Of a stretch of 64,000 nucleotides of DNA, positions 34,761 through 45,155 are shown in pieces. How positions within the stretch are numbered: position 1 is the first letter of the stretch; every line of letters starts with the position of its first letter. The DNA lies in contig CM060703.1 of NCBI GenBank assembly GCA_030686995.1, positions 6,306,597-6,370,596 on the forward strand. The letters run 5' to 3'. The position numbers and the translations under genes were made by a program. The DNA is from Artemisia argyi (taxonomy: Eukaryota > Streptophyta > Magnoliopsida > Asterales > Asteraceae). A model generated the notes under the pieces. That model was not told the DNA's origin, ran no database searches, and worked only from the letters and a program-made list of their open reading frames with translations.

Positions 34761-36418
34761 TGTGGAAAACTAGAAGGGGGGGGGGGGTTGAATAGTTTTA
34801 CGTCTTTTTAATTTTATTTTGAAAACTTAGTTTAGTTTTAAAACCTTGTTTGCTTTTAAAACTTTGATTCAATCTTATGTGAACTCAAATCTTGAACAAT
34901 ATGAACAAGTATATCTAAGTATAAACAATAATAATAATGTATGCTAAGTATGTGAAATCAACACATGCATAATATAAACAATTGTAGCTATATACGAGAG
35001 ATAAGTACGTAATCGTTTATTTTATAATCCTTAGTTATATTTTGTATGAAAACTATACTTGATCGAAATGATCAATTATATGTATGTAACCTTTTTAGTT
35101 TGATTGTAAAAACTTTGTTTTGTGAATAAAACTTTCGTTTGATCTTTAAGTAAAATCAATACTAGCACTATATGAGCAACTATATATATACGTCTACGTC
35201 TACAAAATTAATAACGATATAAGCAAGATAATAAGTAAGATATGGAAAGATCTAACCGCGAGACAAAGGATTTATAGTGGTTCGGCTACAAGGACACCTT
35301 CCTTGCCCTACTCCACTCCTCGAGTCACCTACTCGAGAGTTTTCTTCACTATATCAACAAGCTCCCTTATGGCGGAGAAAACCTTACACACCAATTACAC
35401 ACCAATTACACACCAAAGCTTCGTCACAACGAAATCACACCTTCTTCACAACTACTTCACACCAATCTACTACACACCTATCTTCACAACTACTTCACAT
35501 CAATATACTACACACCTATCTTCACAACTACTTCACAACTAACTACTTCAACTCTATCTTCTTCACACCAATAGATTTCCTAGCTTTTCTTCTTCACACC
35601 AAGCTATCAACTATTCACACAATCTATATCTAACACAACTATCTACAAGCAAATATTCACAACAATCTTCACAAAGAATATGTAAATAATCTTGATGATA
35701 CACCAACAACTTGGATGTGGAGATCACAACAAGTTGTAATACTTCTTGTCTAGGAAGATAGAAGTATTCTTCTCTTGCACTTGAGAGGATGGAAATTGGA
35801 TCACTTTGAAACAAAGAATATATACACTTATGATCAAAGGATGAGAGAATAGAAAAATAGATCTAGATCAGAAAGTTTTGAAGTGCAAAAGGTGGGGAAA
35901 AAATCCAGGTTTAAGGTGGTATTTATAGGCAAAAGTTTCTGACAGAGGAGCGTGGCCGGTCCCCTTAAATCATGGCCGGTCCCCTTAATTTTAAGGGGAC
36001 CGCCTTTTATAATTAAGGGGGCCGCCCAGCTGAAACGGCCAGAAACTTTGTCTTTTAGTGGGGAAAGTTTATTTGGTGAAAAACTAACTGATTTTGGTTA
36101 AATATTTGAAATCATATATTTAGTATGATTAAAACATTTTTCCTTATTATCAAAAGTGTTTTTCAAAAATATATAATAAGATTATATAATTAAATAAACT
36201 TTGTATTAGTTAATTAAATACCCCTTTGATCATACATTGCACTAAACACTTTGTTTATTCATACATTAAGTGATTTGGATGTAAAGAGAAATATTAATCA
36301 CCAAATACTTGTTTATGTCATAAGTTTTAGTTCTTTGAGGTTATATTTTATAATGATCAAAACATAGAGATATTGATAAAAACTTAATAATGTTTTTTAG
36401 GCATTATTTATGTCAACA
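34761..36418 (-). repeat. 5' LTR of the TR-GAG element
   Basis: Near-identical to 28119-29772. The start has 12 G rather than 8, which accounts for the 4-bp length difference. The GC-rich cassette is at 35954-36026. Confidence 0.93.
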
Positions 36419-36624
36419 CACGCGAAGGTCACTAAAGGAAGGTGGTTCGATGAATTCCTTCGCCTAACAAAAAAAAAAGGAGAAGGGGGAGTGAGGCCCA
36501 CCTTGTTCTTTATTTTGTTTATTTTTTGTAAATGTTTGTAGAGTATATTGTGGAGTGTGTTTATATATAAAGTGAGGTATTTTATATGGTTGTTTAGGTG
36601 TTGACTATTGTGTCTGCAAGATGA

Positions 36625-37520
36625 AGTAATATAAAGACATTGATTATTGAATGACCATGCCGTTATAAAGTATACGAATAACTCAACCATTATAACTAGC
36701 AAATGCAACACTAAAACAAAATCGTTATTTTCCGTTGCATCTGATTAAGAGAGAAACCCGAAAGTTTAATTATTACTGAACTTTATTCATGAATCGGGGT
36801 CTCGAAAGATGGTGAAGACAGCTCTCCATAGCACACGTACATAAACTACCTACAAAGATGGTAAGTTCACCACTTAATCTTCTTAAACTTGAACTTTGCA
36901 CTTTTTCCATGCTTAAATGGCTTTTCAGCGTCTCGCCTGGCACCCCTCTTGTTTTCGTATCCCGGATAATCCTTTACTGAAAGGCACGAGTCTCGAAATG
37001 CTCCAAACCTTTCGATATCCTGGGATACGAAAACAAGAGGAGTGCCTTTCATATCAAGGATTGCCCAGGATACGAAAATAAGAGGGGTGCTGGGCGAGAC
37101 GCTGACAAGCCATTAAGCTAGGAAAAAGTGCAAAGTTCAAGTTTAAGAAGATTAAGTGATGAACTTACCATCTTTGTAGGTAGTTTCTATGTGTGAGCTA
37201 TGGAGAGCTGTCTTCGCCATCTTTCGAGACCCATTTCATGAATCATGCTCAGGAATAATTAAAGTTTCGGGTTTCTCTCATAATCAAATTCAATGGAAAA
37301 TAACGATTTTGTTTGTGTTGCACTTGCTAGTTATAATGGCTGAGTTTTTCGTATACTTTATTACGGCATGGTCATTCAATCATTGTCTTTATATACTACC
37401 TAGCCTTATAAATCTATATATTTTGTATGGCTGAAAACTAAAACAACGAGTGTATGCTAAAAGTGAACCAAATACTTGACTATGAACATAGGTTGCAATG
37501 TGGAAGTACTAAACAACAAG
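36625..37520. pseudogene. Head-to-head inverted pair of DUF2431 gene 3' fragments (long hairpin)
   Basis: The left arm (about 36625-36985, gene on minus) and right arm (about 37040-37395, gene on plus) are reverse complements at roughly 90% identity, with a spacer of about 50 bp. Each arm holds the end of exon 3 and the 3' flank of the gene at 15615-16864. The left arm still reads DYPGYENKRGARRDAEKPF to a terminal stop. The right arm lost one T after GACAAGCCATT and hits a stop. The right arm extends further into 3' flank (to about 37520) than the left. Neither carries exons 1 or 2, so no protein can be made. A read-through transcript would be a long double-stranded RNA matching both intact paralogues. 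Confidence 0.88.
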
Positions 37521-38117
37521 ATTGATTTGATAAGGCCCACCGGGCAAGAATCAGGAAACAAAGAGAGACAAAACATCTTGAAACTAGCTTTCTTTTTCAT
37601 TCCTATTGATTTGGTTTGGTTCTGACCGGCTCTGTGAACAAGCTCACCGGCCCCTACTTCTATGCATGTGTTTGTTTGAGTTAGGAGAGAGATAAGTTGA
37701 CAAAGATAAAATAGGAGCAAATTTTTTTTTAAATGACCCATTTATATACCTACTTTATGAAAATGAATTTCTCATGTAAACAAATGCTTTTGAACATATA
37801 CTTCTCAAACGAGGTCTCCTAGTTATAGAATACATTTAATAGATGAAGATTGTCTTAGTCTTAGATTCGATTTAAAAATTCATCTTAGTTATAGAGTTTT
37901 CTTGACCGCTTATGGGGGCGTATCAAGACCATGCTTACTTAAAATGAGATATACGATTCACTAGCTTAACTTTTGCGTTATGGACTTATGGTATGAGAAA
38001 TTGAGAATTAACATTATGTGGCCTAAGGTATGGATTCGATATGGAATTGAGGTTTGATTGTGTTTTTCAAGAGATGTTAACCTAGAAATACTTTATCAAA
38101 AATACACTTAAAAAAAA

Positions 38118-38965
38118 GGGCAAATGGCACAAAAAGGCATCAAAGTTAGGGTCTATATACAATCAAGGTATCCAACTTTTTTTCTTGCATATAAAGGTTC
38201 TCAACTTTTTTTTTTGGCCAATTTGGGTTTTTACCTAACTTCCGTTAACTCACTTCGTTAGTAAATTACATGTTTGGTCCTTGCATATGTATAACCATTT
38301 CATCCACAGTCCATAACCAAAAAAAAATTCCAAAAAAATATTTTCGAATTTTTTTTTTCAAAAAACAAAAATTAGAAAATAAAAAAATTTCGAAAAAAAA
38401 TTTTGAAAAATAATATTTTTTTAAATAATTATCGAAAAAAAAATTTGGAAAAAATTTTGATTTTTTTTTAAATATTTTTTTTCAATTTATTTTTAATTTT
38501 TAAACTTTTTTTTTAATTATTAATTTTTTTTTTCTATTTTTTTAATTTTTTTTTCGAACTTATTTTTTTTCGAAATTTTTTTTTAATTATTAATTTTATT
38601 TTCTATTTTTTTTATTTTTTTTTCGAAAATATTTTTTTTAATTATTATTTTTTTTTTCGAAAATATATTTTTTTTTTTAAATTTTGATTTTTTTGATTTT
38701 CTATTTTTTTAAAAAATTTTTTTTCCTATTTTTTTCGAAAATATTTTTTTGGAATTTTTTTTGTGGTTATGGACTGTGGATGAAATGGTTATACATATGC
38801 AAGGACCAAACATGTAATTTACTAACTAAGTGACTTAACGGAAGTTAGGTAAAAGCCTAAATTGGCCAAAAAAAAAAGTTGAGAACCTTTATATGCAAGA
38901 AAAAAAGTTGGATACCTTGATTGTATATAGACCCTAACTTTGATGCCTTTTTGTGCCATTTGCCC
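38118..38965. mobile_element. MULE-like non-autonomous element with AT-only core
   Basis: Terminal inverted repeats GGGCAAATGGCAC...GTGCCATTTGCCC, about 190 bp per arm, are flanked by a perfect 9-bp duplication TAAAAAAAA (38109-38117 and 38966-38974). The central 450 bp are nearly all A/T homopolymer runs. Same architecture as 4693-6054 but unrelated TIR sequence. Confidence 0.85.
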
Positions 38966-38985
38966 TAAAAAAAACAATGGTAATA

Positions 38986-39645
38986 GTTTCCAAATCTATT
39001 TACACCTTATATAACAATGATATTAATTATTTCCCCCCAGAATATACACGTAATAATCACGTTTCATTTAGTTCTATAAATTGTTGGATCATCAGAGATC
39101 GATGATTATACTAATAATGCGAGAAAATAGTTATATATGAGTAATTGGAAATATTGTAGCTCTACAACTATGGTTTATTAGACACTTACTATGAAATTGA
39201 AAAGGGCAAAAAATAAATAAATAAATAAATAAATAAGACATAGGTTAAATGGTTTAACCATTTTAACATAGTTTATTTAATAGTTATGATAAAACTGCTA
39301 AAAATAAAGATAAGTATTGAGTATTTAACGATTTTGACATGATTTATTAGACACTCGAAACTTATCTTTATTTCTAGCACTTTCATCATAATTACTAACG
39401 TATAAACCATGTCAAAATCGTTAAACCGTCTAATCATATGCCTTTTTTATTTTCTTTTTTGGCTCTTTTCATTTCATCGTAAGTGTCTAATAAACCATAT
39501 TTGTAGAGCTACTATATTTCCAATTACCCATAATAATTTCTTAAATTAATATTATTAGAACTAAATGAAACGTGATTGTTTCGTATATATTTTGGGGGAA
39601 ATAATTAATAACATTGTTATATGAGGTGTAAATAGATTTGGAAAC
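38986..39645. repeat. Foldback element nested in the composite
   Basis: The left end GTTTCCAAATCTATTTACACC pairs with the inverted sequence ending at 39645, and pairing continues for over 100 bp inward. An (AAAT)n tract lies near 39210. A direct relative of the left arm occurs at about 40445-40560. No clear target duplication. Confidence 0.75.
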
Positions 39646-39902
39646 AAGGTTGCACCGTTTGGTTCAACCTGATCCGATGGCCATGCCAGCTAAAAAGGTA
39701 CTTGTCGAACCGCTTGAAATAGATGGGTCACGTTGGTAAGACTCACCGATCAAATATATAAGCAATCCAACAAGATTTAGAATAACAATCACTTAATATA
39801 TTTTTGGAATTGACTTAAATATTGAGCTATAGCTCTTTCATTATTTTTTATAACCTGGTACAATTCGATCCTTATAATGTTCACCCACTAGATGATGCCA
39901 AT

Positions 39903-40430
39903 CAGGGACGGAGCCAGGGGTTACCGCTGATGCCCGTGCACCTCATAGATTTTTTCAATGTAATGTTAATTTTTGAAAAGACCATTGATTTTTCCTACAA
40001 TTATCTTAAATACACCCGGTCCATCAAAATATGTTTCTACTATTAGTGTTCAATTTTTTTGGGGCAAATTATTAAAAAAGTATTATACTTGCCACTATTT
40101 CATCTTCTGAGTAGCGAACAATTTTTTTTCATTTTGAAGGTAATTTTCTTTCAAATTCATCATCTTTAGGGTAATATGTGACATTTTTGCCCTTCGGGAA
40201 AAAAAATTGTATTAGCTAAGAGGGGCAAAAATATCCAAAATTTTTGCAAAATACCCTAAAGATGATGAATTTGAAAGAAAATTACCCTCAAAATGAAAGA
40301 AAAAATTGTTCGCTACCCAGAAGATGAAACAGTGGCAAATATAATACTTTTTTTTTTCTTTTTTTTTTTTTTTTTCTAATTTACCATTTTCTTGTGCACC
40401 CAATCATATTTAGTCTTGACTCCGTCCCTG
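39903..40430. mobile_element. MITE with ends CAGGGACGGAG / CTCCGTCCCTG, holding a nested foldback
   Basis: The ends are inverted repeats of a motif frequent at plant MITE termini. Inside, 40079-40348 is a separate foldback whose arms (AGTATTATACTTGCCACT and its complement) match nearly perfectly for about 110 bp. No coding capacity. Confidence 0.7.
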
Positions 40431-41048
40431 ATTCAATACCAGTTATAAATAGTTGGATCAAGAGAGCTCGATGACTATGTTATAATATTAATGAAATTCT
40501 AAAATATGATAGTAAATATAGTAGCTCTATTTATTACACACTTGAGATACAGTTTTGCCTTTTTACTTAAAGTTCTCAATATCTCTAAATGGTTTATCAG
40601 AAATTTATAGTATGAAAAATGCATTATATCTTCGATGAAGTATTTTATTGTTAACATCCTTTAAAAACAAAATCAAAACTCAATTCATATCCAATCCCAT
40701 ATCTTAAGCAACATAACATTAGTTCATATACCATAACAAAAGAGGTAAGCTAGTGAACCGTATCTCTCATTTTAAGTAAGTAGGGTTTTGAACTTTTGAT
40801 ACACCCCCCATAAGCTGTCAAGAAATCTCTATAACTAAGATGAAATTTTAAATGGACTCTAAAACCAAACCAATCTTCATCTATTAATTAAATGTATTCT
40901 GTAACTAGGAGATCGATCTCGTTCAATGGAATTGAAAAAAAAACCAATAAGACCATAACAGAAACATGACACGAAAAATGACATGAACACGTACGTCACG
41001 AACATATAAACTTTGGGTTGATAAAATATGTCAACCTCTTTGATTATC

Positions 41049-41160
41049 ATTTTTTTTTGGGTAAAGGGTATTCCACCCGGGTTAATTGAGTAATGGTTGA
41101 ACGAATGAGCCCGTATGCCCGTTTAAATATATAAACCTTAAATAAATGAAAGCAAATTTT
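41049..41160 (-). repeat. Possible LINE 3' tail
   Basis: The minus strand reads TACCCTTTACCCAAAAAAAA, nearly the tail of the LINE at 19211-20892. Nothing upstream is recognisable. The remaining sequence to 41634 holds no supported gene. Confidence 0.35.
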
Positions 41161-41634
41161 TTGATAAGAAAGGTGATGAGCGAGACTCGTAACTTAAAAG
41201 TGAAATCATAGAAGTTTTAACCGTGATCTTGAAGTAGTTCATTTTTAATAGTTATTTAAATCACCGTTTTGATCTGTTTACTTGAATATATATATATTAT
41301 ACGGTAAAACACATGTCGAGTTTGGATTGGGGGTTATACCAGCCAGCCTGCCAACCCGACTCAATTGCTACCCGTGCCAATGCATCCAAGGCGGACAGTT
41401 CCTAGAGTCTTTACAAGAATGAACCTAATAAAAGCATGACAAACTCCTAGTAAGTTCCAAGAGACCTAACAAATAATATGTTGCAATGTTGCATCAACTA
41501 GATGTACCTGCTTTTGCTTTAATTTTCATATATACATGATCGACCTCTTATCCTTTCGATCTCATGAGGGTAATCAAATTTGTGACCATGTAATTTGGAT
41601 GGCTAATGGGTTTCTGGGGTGGCATTTCGGAGGC

Positions 41635-43633
41635 ATAGATGTGCGCTATATAAATTATGCAACGGTTATCTTGAATCTTACCAACATCTCTTCAAGCATT
41701 GTTTTATTTCGGTTGATGTTTTGTATCGGATTTTGAGGTGGTGGGCCATGTGGTCAATCGTCCTAACAATATCCTTGGCCTAAGTTCTTGGAGTTATTCG
41801 ATAGTTTACAACGGCCTCTTAAATTTATGCTTCAATGTGGTCGTCAAATACAGACTTTTAGCCCTTTGACGATATAAAAAACTGAGTTTGTTTTGATCCA
41901 AAACCGCTGAAGAAGGATACTCTTTTAAAGGATATTAAGGTGTTTTCTTTCTCTTGGTTATATATGAGTTAGAAGTCGATGTCTAATTGTTATCGATTAG
42001 ACGGTTGCCCGATAATCTCTTGTATGCACCTAGTGTAATATTTTTCTCTAGTGTCTTGTTAGTTTTTTTTAATGGAAATTGGCGCTCAAAAATAAAAATA
42101 GATACACCAGAATAGTTGTTAGTGCATGTTTACGGTTTTAAAGAATGGTACCTTACTGTAATTCTGAAATGATGTGGCCACATTCTTTGATCCATGCATC
42201 TTGAGGAGCGTGAGGCGGATTTCTAACGAGAGAACGACTTCCAAGAGATTACATACGACCCAAGGTATATTGCCTAATTGAGGTGGATCTCCCATTTTCA
42301 AAGCGTCTCCCAATGTTAGTGACTAAAAAGAAGTTATGGTCATAGGTTGATCACACTTTAAAAATAGCCGTTTGGATCATGGATGATCTGGGACAAGCGA
42401 TTTGTGGCATAACCAACATATGGTAGTGCTGAAATAAATTTCTCGATGCTTCGTTGCGTCGATCAAACATGGTGAACATTGCATTGGGCTGACAATATGA
42501 GCCATCTTGTGTGTGACAAAGATATATCACGAATGTGCTTGCTTTGAGAGAGGAATGCGCCATCTTTTGATAGTATAACTTCATGTAGAATACATTTTTG
42601 TAAACTAATATGTATCAAGTTACGTATACATCATATATAAGGATAGTTTATGTATGCTAATGTCAGTCAACTATTGAGGTTACATTCACATTAGTACATT
42701 ACTCTCGTATGTTGAAACCGTTATGTAATATCATTTAAGTATGCGTTGGGTATGTATTGATTACTCAAATAATCAAATGTAAGATACGCTATACTCCTAT
42801 GTTTTATGAATTAAGATCCCTCGAGTTATGGTCAATATAGATCCCAAATTCTCTATATATCAATGAGTCAATCTTATTGATTCATTTTTTTTATCAAGAT
42901 TTAAAAAACCCACTTTTTACCAATTTTTTAAAAATAAAATATCTTACAAACGGTAAATTATTAAGCGATAAATTTTTTACGAACCTATCGTAATGAGCAT
43001 TTTGTTATCTTTCAGTAGACGAGCACTTCGATATATTTTTTACGAACCTTTGTAGTAATTTTTTTTCAATTACGTCTGGAAAAATCACATGTAATTTGTA
43101 TCACAAACCACATGTGATTTCATAAATCACATGTGATTTTTGCAGACGTAACTGAAAAAAAAAAAAATTGATAAAAATGTTCATCGAAAATAAATAAGTG
43201 CCCCTCTATATAAAGATAATTTAATTCTCCTCGCGATAGTATGATTCATTTTGCGTAACGATTAACAGTTTATGAGATATATTTTTTTTTAAAGAAGAAA
43301 GTGGGTTTTTTTGTTTTTGATAAAAGAAAATAGATGGCTAAGCTTTATTCATTGGTTCTATAGAAAATTTGAAATCTACATTGAAATTTTCTCTATATTG
43401 GAGTACATATCAATAACAAAACAGAATATATACCTCTATTTGGCATCTCGTTATCCGGATATGAGTTAGATTAAATGAGAAGAAAAATTAAAATGAGATT
43501 GGTGGGAAAAAAACACAACCATACATTTCAGATGCATATCTCTTTAAAATTCTCTGTGTGGCAAAAAATCAATTCCATTTTTCTCATTTTAGTTTTTCTT
43601 CTCACTAGATTTCTTTCCAGGTATTTGATGGTA
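41635..43633. repeat. Segmental duplication, copy B, block 1
   Basis: Direct-orientation match to 2628-4624, with small indels. The block ends where the 12-kb Helitron starts. Confidence 0.9.
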
Positions 43634-44193
43634 TTAGCAGGGTACCCGCGCGATGCGGCGGCGGGTATCCTGTGACTAAATTTTGTTGGGAGTAAATGGT
43701 TTTCATTTATATGCTACAAGTTAATAGGAGTTCAATGTTCAATTTTTTAGCAAATTATTAAAATGGTGGTTACAAGTTTAATAGGTTACTTTTATTTATG
43801 AGCATAATGCAAGCTATTCATTTTATTATGGAATTAAAATAAAAGCCAGAAGCCAACAACACTCGAATTATCATTTACACATTTTTAATAATTTTTTGAG
43901 GTTGTTACAATTATAATTTAAATGAGATGTTAAAGGAGTTGTTACAGTTTTATAATGGTATTGATGACTATCAAAAGACAATATCAAAAGTGTGAATTTA
44001 AAGACTTGCTAATAATGGAATAATCCAAAATCCATTATAATTGTAGCAGAGATAGAGATAAAGATTAACCAAGCAACCCAACAAGTCGAGGCTTACACAG
44101 ACCACAAACTATTAGCTTCAAGATCTTCCGATAAATGTCTTGGGTAGTATTATACAACATTATTCGTGTAGCATAATTCCATTGCAAAATTTC

Positions 44194-44241
<48 letters not shown>

Positions 44242-44654
44242 ATCCACCAATACCCTAATCATTTGGGTATATAAATTGAGTAGCCAACAAATAACCATAA
44301 ATCTACTCACTTAAGAAACCCTAAGAGCATCGGGTGTCATGTCTAACATTTTTTAGCCATTTGGGTCTCACTGGTAGCCACATCATTTCAACACTCGCAT
44401 TGCAAAATACCCATTCACTCACAACTAAAAACAACTTTTTCTTTTTCATTTTTCTAAACAAACAAACTTTCATTCATTAAAATAAAAATACAATACGAAA
44501 CTAAAAAATAATACGAAAAAAATTAAGCCTTAACAATAGTCTAATAATAATACAAAAAATTAAGCCTTAACAACCTTTTTACCATTTAATATTTCGTGTA
44601 AGCCCATCAATAGTCAAAAATTCGGATAGACCCTTTTAACAAACCAAATTATTA

Positions 44655-44950
44655 TATATACTAAAAGAGGGAATCGTTACTGTAGCAAGTACTGTAGCAG
44701 CTACAGTGCTTGCTACAGTGGACGAAACAGTGAATATGTTAGTCCAGTATTGTAGCAACGCTACTGTAGCTACAGTGCTCTCTTTTTTTTTTTTTTTAAT
44801 TTTTTTAATTTTTGACCATGAGGTTAAATATTTAACAAAAACAGCACCTCAGGTTAAATTATAATTTCAAAGATAGTCCCAAAGCACTAACTTTGCAATA
44901 TATCGATCCTGTTAAAAATTAATGTTCATTCGTTAAAAACACTGTTCACA

Positions 44951-44998
<48 letters not shown>

Positions 44999-45155
44999 CA
45001 CCTCAGGTTAATTTTTAATTTCAAGAGTACTTGCGGTTATCGATCTTATGCAAATTTAGTCCTTAATAACAAAAATAATTTTTTTCAATCGTTTTATTTC
45101 GAGTTTTAAATTAACCACAACATTTTCGCAGCAACGCGCGGGTACCCCGCTCATT
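44655..45155 (+). mobile_element. Nested small Helitron (probable)
   Basis: It begins near TATATACTAAAAGAGGG and ends after GCAACGCGCGGGTACCCCGC, a Helitron-style 3' hairpin, but the terminal CTRR is degraded to CTCA and no clear 5' TC is seen. A near-perfect 20-bp hairpin of ACTGTAGC units lies at 44679-44719. A T tract of 40 sits at 44954-44993. Confidence 0.45.

Larger units (their letters stand above)
28119..36418 (-). mobile_element. Gag-only LTR retrotransposon (TR-GAG type, SIRE-like Copia)
   Basis: Two LTRs of 1,654 and 1,658 bp flank 4,988 bp of interior. A perfect 5-bp duplication CACGC lies at 28114-28118 and 36419-36423. The primer binding site is at 34743-34758 and the polypurine tract at 29774-29786, so the element is on the minus strand. 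The interior codes an intact Gag (32816-34693) and a decayed second open region (30457-31395), but no protease, integrase, reverse transcriptase or RNase H. I counted about 15 substitutions between LTRs by eye, near 1%, plus a G-run length difference, so insertion is recent. Such elements need the enzymes of an autonomous relative. Confidence 0.93.
37808..40925. repeat. Composite inverted-repeat element with ~300-bp arms
   Basis: The left arm 37808-38108 is the inverted partner of 40590-40925 at about 80% identity (for example CTCCTAGTTATAGAATACAT against its complement near 40900). The interior holds a MULE-like element, a second foldback and a MITE. No target duplication or transposase was identified, so the superfamily is open. 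Confidence 0.7.

Noticed and set aside
36397..36711. 104-aa minus-strand frame beside the TR-GAG element
   Set aside because: It crosses the LTR end, the target duplication and the hairpin's left arm, so it cannot predate the insertion and has no domain.
44065..44310. Frame with a Phe run on the minus strand
   Set aside because: It spans a 43-base A tract inside the Helitron.
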